DNA of 64,000 bases from CAYVNU01 sp964453265 (GTDB lineage Bacteria; Patescibacteriota; Doudnabacteria; UBA920), in assembly GCA_964453265.1 (NCBI GenBank), contig CAYVNU010000001.1, forward strand, positions 1-64,000, read 5' to 3'. Below, piece by piece: positions 56,985 through 64,000 of this stretch. The position numbers were made by a program, and so were the translations under genes. Position 1 is the first letter of the stretch. Each line of letters begins with the position of its first letter. The notes under the pieces were generated by a model, which had not been told where the DNA came from, made no database searches, and saw only the letters and a program-made list of their open reading frames with translations.

Positions 56985-58977
56985 TTTACCAGAGTTAGCA
57001 AAATTAGTTAGGTATTACTCGCTTGTTTCTACTACTGAGGCGGGGAGCGGGCATCCTTCTTCATCGCTTTCTGCCACCGATGTTATGGTGGGGTTGATGT
57101 TCGGAGGACATTTTAAAGCTGATTTAGACAATCCACAGAATCCAAATAACGACCGATTAATTTTTAGCAAAGGCCATGCCTCGCCTTTGTTTTATAGTTT
57201 GTACGCGGTGGCGGGGCAGAAATCAGGTTCCTCCCCTCATGAGGGGAGGTTAGGTGGGGTCATTGAAAAGGAAGTTAAATCACTAGAGTCTGCTACGACC
57301 TCCCCCAGCCCCTCCTCACGAGGAGGGGAGTTAAAACGGGCAATGGTTCCGGAGGAGATGTTATTGCTTAGAAAATTTGGAAGCCGACTTGAAGGACATC
57401 CTACTTTAGAATTTAAATATACAGAAGTTCCGACCGGGAGTTTAGGACAAGGTCTTAGTGCAGGGCTTGGTATGGCTTTAAATGCCAAACTTGATAAGTT
57501 AAGCTATAACACTTTTGTTTTAATGGGCGACAGCGAAATTGCGGAAGGTAGCGTGTGGGAGGCGGTGCAAGTTGCGGCGCATTATGAATTAAATAATTTG
57601 TATGCAATTGTAGATGTAAACCGTTTGGGGCAAAGGGGGCAAACTATGTCAGGGCACGATGTAGAAAGAATTGCAGCAATGTTTACCTCTTTTGGCTGGA
57701 ACACGAGCATAATTTATAAAGACGAGGGTTTTGACAAAATAAATGAAGTTTTTACGGACGCGCTAAATAAGAAACATGGGCAAGTCGGGCCTACGGCTAT
57801 TATTGTCCAGACTTTAAAAGGTAAAGGCGTGAGTTTTATGGAAGACAAAGACGGCTGGCATGGCAAGGCTTTGACGAAGGACGAGCTAGTGAAGGCATTA
57901 GAAGAATTAGGTGAGATAGATAAAACTTTAGTTGGAGTAATTTCAAAGCCCGAGTCCTCCGACTTGTCCGACGAAGTCTTGGCGAAGTCGGAAGCTTTAG
58001 CGAAGGCGGAAAAATCAGTTGGTGATTTAAAATTTACAGCTTACGATGTTTCAAAATCCGTGGCCACTCGTAAAGCCTACGGTAATGCCTTGGTAAATAT
58101 TTTAGAAACATATCCAAATGCTGTGGTGTTAGATGCAGAAACTAGTAATTCTACCTATTCCGAATTTGTTAAAAAAACTCATCCAGAAAGCTTTTTTGAA
58201 ATGTATATTGCAGAGCAAAATATGGTAGGTACGGCTTTAGGTTTTAGTAGAAGAGGAAAAATTCCGTTTGTTTCTACTTTCGCGGCATTTTTAAGCCGCG
58301 CTTTTGACCAAATTCGTATGTCGCAGTATGCAGACAGTAATATTAAATTTGTGGGTTCGCACGCGGGCGTAAGTATAGGCGAAGACGGCGCCAGTCAAAT
58401 GGCGCTCGAAGACATTGCAATGTTTAGAACGGTGTTTGGTGGAGTTGTTTTATATCCTTCCGACGCAGTAAGCACTGAAAAATTAGTCGCAGAAGCAGCT
58501 AAACACCACGGCAATGTATATATTCGAACAACCCGTAAAGAAACTCCTGTTTTGTATGGCGCAGATGATGAATTTAAAATTGGGGGTTCAAAGGTACTTA
58601 AATCATCAGCTACCGATGTTGCAACTGTAATTGGTGCGGGCGTTACTTTACACGAAGCTTTAGCTGCATATGAGGAATTAAAGAAAGAAGGGATAAATAT
58701 TCGGGTAATAGATTTATATAGTATTAAGCCAATAGATACAGAAACGCTTAAAAAAGCAGCTATGGAAACAAAAAATATAATTACGGTTGAAGACCATTTT
58801 GCGGAAGGGGGCTTAGGGGAAGCGGTGGCAAGCGCACTTGCAATTCAGAATGTAGAATTCAGAATGCAGAATTTAGCAGTCATGAAAATGCCAAAGTCAG
58901 GAAAACCGGATGAACTTTTGGCATATGAAGAAATAAATAGCCAGTCCATTATAAATAAAATTAAAGACTTGGTATAA
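56971..58977 (+). CDS. tkt: Transketolase with two element insertions
   Basis: Thiamine-diphosphate enzyme of the non-oxidative pentose phosphate pathway. The 668-residue protein contains both halves: EAGSGHPSSSLSATDVMVGL, FSKGHASPLFYSLYAV, GSLGQGLSAGLGMAL and the ThDP motif GDSEIAEGSVWEAVQVAAHYELNNLYAIVDVN. The second half has AEQNMVGTALGFSRRGKIPFVSTFAAFLSRAFDQIR. Two polar blocks, residues about 86-120 (SPHEGRLGGVIEKEV to SSRGGELKR) and about 326-348 (SKPESSDLSDEVLAKSE), are encoded by hairpin elements and missing in relatives. They lie in surface loops or the interdomain linker. Catalytic motifs are intact. Confidence 0.95.
   Translation: MIQNNLPELAKLVRYYSLVSTTEAGSGHPSSSLSATDVMVGLMFGGHFKADLDNPQNPNNDRLIFSKGHASPLFYSLYAVAGQKSGSSPHEGRLGGVIEKEVKSLESATTSPSPSSRGGELKRAMVPEEMLLLRKFGSRLEGHPTLEFKYTEVPTGSLGQGLSAGLGMALNAKLDKLSYNTFVLMGDSEIAEGSVWEAVQVAAHYELNNLYAIVDVNRLGQRGQTMSGHDVERIAAMFTSFGWNTSIIYKDEGFDKINEVFTDALNKKHGQVGPTAIIVQTLKGKGVSFMEDKDGWHGKALTKDELVKALEELGEIDKTLVGVISKPESSDLSDEVLAKSEALAKAEKSVGDLKFTAYDVSKSVATRKAYGNALVNILETYPNAVVLDAETSNSTYSEFVKKTHPESFFEMYIAEQNMVGTALGFSRRGKIPFVSTFAAFLSRAFDQIRMSQYADSNIKFVGSHAGVSIGEDGASQMALEDIAMFRTVFGGVVLYPSDAVSTEKLVAEAAKHHGNVYIRTTRKETPVLYGADDEFKIGGSKVLKSSATDVATVIGAGVTLHEALAAYEELKKEGINIRVIDLYSIKPIDTETLKKAAMETKNIITVEDHFAEGGLGEAVASALAIQNVEFRMQNLAVMKMPKSGKPDELLAYEEINSQSIINKIKDLV
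57228..57330. repeat. In-frame hairpin element in tkt (N-terminal domain)
   Basis: CCTCCCCTCATGAGGGGAGG and CCCCTCCTCACGAGGAGGGG are two hairpins enclosing an AT-richer middle, read as SGSSPHEGRLGG...PSSRGGEL. Confidence 0.85.
57945..58015. repeat. In-frame hairpin element in tkt (linker)
   Basis: CCCGAGTCCTCCGACTTGTC, CGACGAAGTCTTGGCGAAGTC and GGAAGC pair in part. The CTTGTCCGACGAAGTC piece also occurs in the element at 54712. Confidence 0.65.
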
Positions 58978-58984
58978 TATATAT

Positions 58985-59293
58985 ATGGTATTTGATCCAG
59001 AGAGGAATAATTTAACACCTGACAATGCTGGCTCATTTAGTGTAAATGAGAAAAACTTTGTTCGCAGTGAGGTTTTACAAGGTGTGACTTATGTATATAT
59101 TAAATTTCAGATGCCCAGAGCGGATCTACGAGAATTTTTATTACTGGAGGGAAATAGATATGATCTATCTATAGATCTAAAGGAAAAACAAGGTCCCGCA
59201 AAAGTAGAATTAGTTTCTCATACCATGATAGAGGATACGGATAAAACTTTAGGACCTATTTACGAGTTAAGATTAAAAGTTTTGCCAGATTAA
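58985..59293 (+). CDS. Small hypothetical protein
   Basis: 102 residues with a beta-rich pattern (VTYVYIKFQMPRADLREFLLLEGNRYDLSIDL, KVELVSHTMIEDTDKTLGPIYELRLKVL). No family recognised. Tightly placed between tkt and the FBPase gene, so likely in the same transcript. Confidence 0.55.
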   Translation: MVFDPERNNLTPDNAGSFSVNEKNFVRSEVLQGVTYVYIKFQMPRADLREFLLLEGNRYDLSIDLKEKQGPAKVELVSHTMIEDTDKTLGPIYELRLKVLPD

Positions 59294-59307
59294 TTTTAGT
59301 AAATCTT

Positions 59308-60282
59308 ATGGATAGAAATTTAGCTTTAGAATTTGTTAGGGTTACCGAGGCGGCGGCTATTGCTGCTGCTAAATGGGTGGGGAAGGGCGAGGGAAAAAAG
59401 GCAGATGGCGCTGCGGTAGACGAAATGCGTGACAGGTTTAACCAAATAGACTTTGCCGGCACGGTAGTTATTGGCGAAGGCAGCAAAGACGAAGCCCCGG
59501 AACTTTATAATGGGGAAAAAGTAGGAAAATACAACCTCTCCCTTAATCCCTCCCCTCAGAAGGGGAGGGAAACTGTGCACTTAGATTTGGCTATAGACCC
59601 GCTAGAATGCACAGACAGCGTTGCATATGGGCGTTACAATGCCATTTCTGTTATTGCAGCTGGAGCCAAAGGCTCTTTACTTAATGCGCCAGACACCTAT
59701 ATGGAAAAGTTGGCGGCTGGGCCAAAGGCGGCTAAGGTTATAAAAATGGGTTTACCGGTTAAAACTAATATTGAAAGAGTGGCAAAGGCACTTGGTAAAA
59801 AGGTCAGGGACGTAACTGTGGTAGTAATGGAACGCGAACGCCATAAAGATTTAATTGCTCAAATTAGAAAAGCCGGGGCTCGCGTGCGCCTAATAACCGA
59901 CGGTGATGTTGCGGCAGGTATTGCGCCGTGTCTTCCGGAATCTGGAATAGATCTTTTAATGGGGATAGGTGCTTCGGCCGAGTCTGTTTTAGCCGGAGTA
60001 GCAGTTAAAATTTTAGGCGGCCAGCTTTACGCCCGCTTTAACCCGCTTAAAGATTCGCATAGGGAGCTTTTAAAAAAAGCAGGTCTTAACGACAAAAAAG
60101 TTTATGGCGTGGAAGAGTTGTGTAAAGGCAAAATTCTTACTTTCACCGCAACTGGCATAATAGATGGTCCATTATTACAAGGGGTTCGTTACGTTGAAAA
60201 TACAATAATTACCCATTCGGTAGTAATTAGGGGACAGAGTGGAACTATACGCTATATTACTACGCATCATAAGGAAAAATAA
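59308..60282 (+). CDS. glpX: Class II fructose-1,6-bisphosphatase (GlpX) with short insertion
   Basis: Converts fructose 1,6-bisphosphate to fructose 6-phosphate. 324 residues: RNLALEFVRVTEAAAIAAAKWVGKGEGKKADGAAVDEMR, TVVIGEGSKDEAPELYNGE, LAIDPLECTDSVAYG, ESGIDLLMGIGASAESVLAG are canonical. Residues about 75-88 (LSLNPSPQKGRETV) replace a normal VG...G loop and come from a hairpin element at 59531-59570. The metal-binding aspartates and glutamates of the family (GEG, DPLE) are kept. Part of the carbon cluster with tkt, aldolase and transaldolase. Confidence 0.95.
   Translation: MDRNLALEFVRVTEAAAIAAAKWVGKGEGKKADGAAVDEMRDRFNQIDFAGTVVIGEGSKDEAPELYNGEKVGKYNLSLNPSPQKGRETVHLDLAIDPLECTDSVAYGRYNAISVIAAGAKGSLLNAPDTYMEKLAAGPKAAKVIKMGLPVKTNIERVAKALGKKVRDVTVVVMERERHKDLIAQIRKAGARVRLITDGDVAAGIAPCLPESGIDLLMGIGASAESVLAGVAVKILGGQLYARFNPLKDSHRELLKKAGLNDKKVYGVEELCKGKILTFTATGIIDGPLLQGVRYVENTIITHSVVIRGQSGTIRYITTHHKEK
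59531..59570. repeat. In-frame hairpin element in glpX
   Basis: CAACCTCTCCCTTAATCCC with CTCCCCTCAGAAGGGGAG. The CCCCTCAGAAGGGG hairpin is of the class inserted in tkt and the GT2 gene. Confidence 0.8.
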
Positions 60283-60285
60283 TTA

Positions 60286-60720
60286 ATGTCTGAATCACCT
60301 AAATATGAAGAATATGTTGCCGCCGGATTGACACCCAGTTTTCATGACGATGGATCTGGCGAAGGAGTTGATAGGCTTTCTGGGTTAATTGCGAATAACA
60401 ATACGCCTGGTATTCTTAAATTTGTCACTGGTGAAAGGAGTCAATATAAGAGGCTTGATAACGAGCCAAGCTCTGAAGAGATTTTGGCAATTTATAATTT
60501 AGCTGTAGGTAAAAAAATTGAGCCAATAATAAAAAGTTTAATGGAAAATAACAATAGTCCTTTATTGTTTAAAAATTATCCACATATCTCAGGAAATGAT
60601 GGCTTGGCGGTTGTTAATGGTTTTTTTACACACAATAAGCTTATGTACCGTTTGGGAGCAACAGAAAGAAATCGCCCAGGAAAACGATCTGAATCTTTTA
60701 AATTGTATTGCATTGGTTAA
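60286..60720 (+). CDS. Hypothetical protein
   Basis: 144 residues, soluble, mixed helix-strand (PKYEEYVAAGLTPSFHDDGSGEGVDRL, EEILAIYNLAVGKKIEPIIKSL). No family recognised. It starts three bases after the FBPase stop and ends 22 bases before the aldolase start, so it sits inside the carbon operon. AT-rich codon use like its neighbours supports coding. Confidence 0.55.
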   Translation: MSESPKYEEYVAAGLTPSFHDDGSGEGVDRLSGLIANNNTPGILKFVTGERSQYKRLDNEPSSEEILAIYNLAVGKKIEPIIKSLMENNNSPLLFKNYPHISGNDGLAVVNGFFTHNKLMYRLGATERNRPGKRSESFKLYCIG

Positions 60721-60742
60721 ATCATTAAATGAATTTTTTTGT

Positions 60743-61795
60743 ATGAACAAAGATGAACTTTCAAAAATAGCAAAACAAATGGTAGCGGAGGGGAAGGGGA
60801 TTTTGGCTGCGGACGAGAGTATGAATACTGTAGGCAAAAGGTTTTCATCCATTAACTTAGAAAATACCGAAGACAATCGTAGAGCTTTTAGAGAAATGCT
60901 TTTAACCGCGCCTGGGGAAGGGGAGTATGTTAGCGGAGTAATACTTTTTGACGAAACCATTAAACAGAAGACATCTAGTGGTAAAAGTTTTGTAGAAGTT
61001 TTAAACAGTGAAGGTATATTGCCGGGTATAAAAGTTGACCAAGGTTTAGCTGATTTTAATGGATCATCAATAGAGAAAGTTACTAAAGGTTTAGATGGTT
61101 TAGCATCACGTTTACAGGAATATGTTTCATTGGGGGCCAAATTTTGCAAATGGCGAAGTGTTATTACTATTGGTGACGGTGCTCCAACAGATGCCAATAT
61201 CCGTCAGAATGCAAAGGATTTAGCGGCTTATGCGCTAGAGTGCCAAAAGGTAGGGCTTGTGCCTATGGTTGAGCCGGAAGTTTTGCTGGAAGGTTCACAC
61301 AGTATAGAGCAGGCAGAAGAAGCGAGTACTAAAATTTTGAAAGCTTTGTTTGAAGAATTAGAAAATGCAGGAGTAATACTAGAAGGATTAATACTAAAAA
61401 CTAGTATGGTTTTGCCGGGTAAAAATTTAGGTAAAAAAGCAGCACCGAGTGAAATAGCTAAAGCAACTTTAGAAGTTTTTAATCAAGTTTTGCCTAAAAA
61501 TTTACCTGGTGTGGTATTTTTGTCAGGCGGGCAAGGGGATATAGAAGCAACGGAAAACCTAGACGCTATTAACAAACTGGGCAAGCAGCCGTGGCCTTTA
61601 ACTTTTTCTTATGCTCGTGCGCTGCAAGATGCGGCAACAAAAACCTGGGCCGGCAAACAAGAGAATATGGAAAAAGCCCAAAAAACTTTTATGCATAGGG
61701 CTAAAATGAACTCTTTGGCATCACAAGGCAAATATTCGTCCGATATGGAAGCAGGTTTTGAAGTATCGACAGGCGGGACAGCGACACAAGACTAA
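60743..61795 (+). CDS. Class I fructose-bisphosphate aldolase
   Basis: Schiff-base aldolase joining triose phosphates to fructose 1,6-bisphosphate. From MNKDELSKIAKQMVAEGKGILAADES the product is 350 residues with ILAADESMNTVGKRF, GIKVDQGL, CKWRSVITIGDGAPTDANI, VPMVEPEVLLEG and ILKTSMVLPGK, whose lysine is the Schiff-base residue of the eukaryote-like class I family. A longer frame from 60596 runs through the previous gene and is rejected. Together with GlpX it gives a gluconeogenic route to fructose 6-phosphate. Confidence 0.95.
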   Translation: MNKDELSKIAKQMVAEGKGILAADESMNTVGKRFSSINLENTEDNRRAFREMLLTAPGEGEYVSGVILFDETIKQKTSSGKSFVEVLNSEGILPGIKVDQGLADFNGSSIEKVTKGLDGLASRLQEYVSLGAKFCKWRSVITIGDGAPTDANIRQNAKDLAAYALECQKVGLVPMVEPEVLLEGSHSIEQAEEASTKILKALFEELENAGVILEGLILKTSMVLPGKNLGKKAAPSEIAKATLEVFNQVLPKNLPGVVFLSGGQGDIEATENLDAINKLGKQPWPLTFSYARALQDAATKTWAGKQENMEKAQKTFMHRAKMNSLASQGKYSSDMEAGFEVSTGGTATQD

Positions 61796-61844
61796 ATTAA
61801 TTGACCAAAATTAAATAAAATTGAACAAAAATTAATAAAAAAAC

Positions 61845-62609
61845 ATGTTTGGAAAAATAAAACCACCACAACACAATCATCCGGACGACGTAGTATGTTT
61901 TACCTCTCAAGGTAGAGAAATATGTATTCCAGCAGACCAGCTTGAGCATATTTTTAAAAAAGGCAACACGCGAGAGGTTTCAAGTTGGACAATTATGAAA
62001 ATATTGTCTGAGTTTATTGCGGGTTTTGATTTTTTAAAAAAGTTTAAAAAATCTGTTTCTATAATGGGCAGCGCGCGCGTGGGTTTAAAAAATGGAGTTT
62101 ATAAGGACGCGGAAGATTTAGCCTTTAAGCTTTCTAAATCTGGTTTTACAATTATTACAGGCGGGGGACCGGGGATTATGGAAGCGGGTAACAAGGGTGC
62201 GTTTCAAGCGGGCGGTAGAAGCGTAGGTATAAATATAAAACTTCCGTTTGAGCAACGAACAAACCAATACGTAAAAGAATACGAAAGTTTTTCCTTCTTT
62301 TTTACTCGAAAAGTAATGCTGGAAACCGCTTCCTCTATATACATATTCTTTCCAGGAGGTTTTGGTACGCTAGACGAACTGTTTGAAATGGTTACACTTA
62401 TTCAAACTAGGAAAATTCGTCCCGTCCCAGTTATTTTAATTAACAAAGAATTTTGGACCCCGCTGCTTAAGTGGATAGAAGAGTATGTTTATAAGCAAAA
62501 TAATGCCATAAACAAAGAAGATATGAATATTTACCATTTGGTAGACAATGCCGAAGAAGCGTTTGAAGTTATTAAAGAACTTTCAAAAAATAAGCACCTT
62601 TTTAATTAG
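61845..62609 (+). CDS. LOG family Rossmann-fold protein
   Basis: 254 residues with GGGPGIMEAGNKGAFQAGGRSVGINI and PGGFGTLDELFEMVTLIQT, the PGGxGTxxE motif of LOG-type nucleoside 5'-monophosphate phosphoribohydrolases (also annotated as lysine decarboxylase-like). The N-terminal 60 residues are an extra piece before the Rossmann fold. It probably works in nucleotide turnover. The spacer before it repeats ATTAAATAAAATTGAACAAA words. Confidence 0.9.
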   Translation: MFGKIKPPQHNHPDDVVCFTSQGREICIPADQLEHIFKKGNTREVSSWTIMKILSEFIAGFDFLKKFKKSVSIMGSARVGLKNGVYKDAEDLAFKLSKSGFTIITGGGPGIMEAGNKGAFQAGGRSVGINIKLPFEQRTNQYVKEYESFSFFFTRKVMLETASSIYIFFPGGFGTLDELFEMVTLIQTRKIRPVPVILINKEFWTPLLKWIEEYVYKQNNAINKEDMNIYHLVDNAEEAFEVIKELSKNKHLFN

Positions 62610-62651
62610 TTTTTCTGGCTTTACTAATTACTAATTTTTACAAATATACGA

Positions 62652-63068
62652 GTGGATGAATCGCTAGATAAAAATTTAACTATAAGGAAACGTGAAGATT
62701 TGATTTACGCCGGGGAATGTTATAAGATCGTTGGTATTTTGATGTCTGTTTTTAACGAACTAGGACATGGATATGAAGAAAAAACTTATCAGAAAGCCGT
62801 GGCAATTGCACTACAAAAGGCAGGTTGGAAATTTGTTGAACAGCTTTACAGTCCGGTTGTTTATGAAGGTAAAGTGATAGATAGAAATTTTTTCGATTTT
62901 TTGATAAACGATATAATAGTTTTGGAAATAAAGCGCGGTGACCATTTTTCCTCAGTTCATATTAAGCAAGTTTATGAGTATTTAAAGTCAAAAAAATTAA
63001 AATTAGGGATTTTGGCTTATTTTGCTCCTAGAGGCGTGCATTATAAGAGGATAGTGAATTTAAATTAG
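62652..63068 (+). CDS. GxxExxY family protein (PD-(D/E)xK-like)
   Basis: 138 residues from a GTG. FNELGHGYEEKTYQKAVAIAL carries GxxExxY, followed by YEGKVIDRNFFDFLINDIIVLEIKRGDHF, the D...ExK arrangement of the PDDEXK_3 family. Function of the family is uncharacterised; a nuclease fold is established knowledge of the family, the activity is not. It interrupts the carbon cluster between LOG and transaldolase. Confidence 0.88.
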   Translation: MDESLDKNLTIRKREDLIYAGECYKIVGILMSVFNELGHGYEEKTYQKAVAIALQKAGWKFVEQLYSPVVYEGKVIDRNFFDFLINDIIVLEIKRGDHFSSVHIKQVYEYLKSKKLKLGILAYFAPRGVHYKRIVNLN

Positions 63069-63116
63069 TATATTTGTACTAATTAGTAGTTAGTAAATAA
63101 AATAAGTAATTATAAA

Positions 63117-63938
63117 ATGACTAAATTTTTTTTAGACAGCGGAGATCCGAACGAGACCAAACAAGCTTTGGAAGTTTTAGGCTTTTTAGATGGTCAAACA
63201 ACTAATCCTTCACTTATAGCTAAAAATCCTGAAACAGCCGGGAAAAAGTTTTCTTCCCAGGAACTCTCGGAATTTTATAAAAAAGTCGTACAGGAAGTTT
63301 CCGGTTTAATCCCTAAAGGCAGCGTGTCTATTGAAGTTTATGCAGACAGTAAAACATTAGCAGAAGAAATGTTAAAACAGGCTAGAGAATTTAATACTTG
63401 GATACCCAACGCTCATATTAAATATCCAACTACAGTGGAAGGGTTAAAAGCTGCGGAAATAAGTATAAAAGAGGGAATGCGCGTAAATATGACTTTGGTT
63501 TTTTCACAAGAGCAGGCCGCTGCTGTTTATGCTGCAACCAAAGGCGCAAAAAAAGGCGATGTATTTTTATCGCCGTTTATTGGTAGGCTTGAAGACAGGG
63601 GAGAGAAGGGTTTAGATTTAATAAAAAATATTTTAGAAATGTATAAGCAGGGTGACGGCCATGTTGAGGTTTTGTCTGCAAGTCTTAGAAATTTAACCCA
63701 TGTTAAGCAATGCTTGGATTTAGGCAGTCATGTTATAACCGCTCCGCTAAGTGTCTTAAAACAATGGAAGGAAAATTCAAATGCAAAAATCGAACCACAA
63801 ACAATGAATTTAACGCCTATAACTTATAAAAGTATTGATTTAAATAAACATTGGAAGGAATACAATTTGTACCATGATTTGACTGATAAAGGCATTGAAA
63901 AGTTTGCTAGCGATTGGAATAATTTAATAGTTAGTTAA
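63117..63938 (+). CDS. tal: Transaldolase
   Basis: Transfers dihydroxyacetone between sugar phosphates in the non-oxidative pentose phosphate pathway. 273 residues: MTKFFLDSGDPNETKQALE, DGQTTNPSLIAKN, AHIKYPTTVEGLKA (the Schiff-base lysine), MTLVFSQEQAAAVYAATKGA and SPFIGRLEDRG. A short form typical of the FSA/TalB-like bacterial group. Completes a set with transketolase for ribose 5-phosphate production. Confidence 0.93.
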   Translation: MTKFFLDSGDPNETKQALEVLGFLDGQTTNPSLIAKNPETAGKKFSSQELSEFYKKVVQEVSGLIPKGSVSIEVYADSKTLAEEMLKQAREFNTWIPNAHIKYPTTVEGLKAAEISIKEGMRVNMTLVFSQEQAAAVYAATKGAKKGDVFLSPFIGRLEDRGEKGLDLIKNILEMYKQGDGHVEVLSASLRNLTHVKQCLDLGSHVITAPLSVLKQWKENSNAKIEPQTMNLTPITYKSIDLNKHWKEYNLYHDLTDKGIEKFASDWNNLIVS

Positions 63939-64000
63939 GGGCATTGCCCTATATTTAATTTAATGATAGACTTGTTAAAGTCTTAAATACGGGCTGTCGT

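Overview
The window reads as an AT-rich chromosome segment from a Patescibacteria / Candidate Phyla Radiation (CPR) bacterium, most likely of the parcubacterial branch; the exact lineage is inference. Pointers are bacterial core genes (rpsU, rpmF, ftsA, ftsZ, der, pth, nusB, groES/groEL, metK) packed among many short proteins without recognisable family, a class II (B12-dependent) ribonucleotide reductase, standard stop-codon use (TGA ends several genes), and canonical TTGACA-N17-TATAAT promoters. Three runs of exactly 100 N are scaffold gaps of unknown true length; one removes the middle of metK.

Layout. 1-10 kb: a structured small RNA, then pth, der and an LCP cell-wall ligase on the minus strand; lepB, a degenerate histidyl-tRNA synthetase-like gene, a HIT hydrolase, rpsU-yqeY-ftsA, and a PaaX/Cas2-like regulator bracketed by long palindromes. 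10-16 kb: accessory region with three G+C-rich genes for secreted, proline-rich proteins, separated by long non-coding stretches full of terminal-inverted-repeat elements. 16-24 kb: an operon ending in a 1574-residue protein, a candidate ncRNA, and ftsZ. 24-36 kb: a four-helix-bundle protein, a short secreted protein, then nrdR-nrdJ and a probable cobalamin-supply group (cobO-type adenosyltransferase, DUF4430 lipoprotein, ECF-S-like membrane protein), followed by PRTase-like, Nudix, DUF167, ComEC and cyclophilin genes. 36-49 kb: ndk, relA/spoT, mutM, unknowns, groESL with a CIRCE-type operator, a cryptic 1.9-kb region with small ORFs and a gap, rpmF, nusB, HU, tRNA-Gly. 49-64 kb: a SAM-I riboswitch in front of a ligase-like unknown gene and metK, a DUF4258/DUF2283 pair, an SPFH protein, membrane and GT2 glycosylation genes, and a carbon cluster (transketolase, class II FBPase, class I FBP aldolase, transaldolase).

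Regulation is unusually readable: an NrdR box fills the promoter spacer of nrdR-nrdJ, a CIRCE-like operator covers the groESL -35 box, a SAM-I riboswitch with attenuator precedes the metK transcript, and a perfect palindrome sits at the likely start point of the PaaX/Cas2-like gene.

The most unusual layer is the repeats. (1) Four long palindromes share only an ACGGCCGT centre; two bracket the PaaX/Cas2-like gene and one lies inside mutM. (2) G+C-rich hairpin elements are inserted in frame in at least six protein-coding genes. (3) The same hairpin class lies between duplicated ends of tRNA-Gly and metK. (4) A terminal-inverted-repeat family (CTTTGAATTACGAAAC ends) fills the accessory region. 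(5) Many spacers are built from a short word repeated in both orientations.
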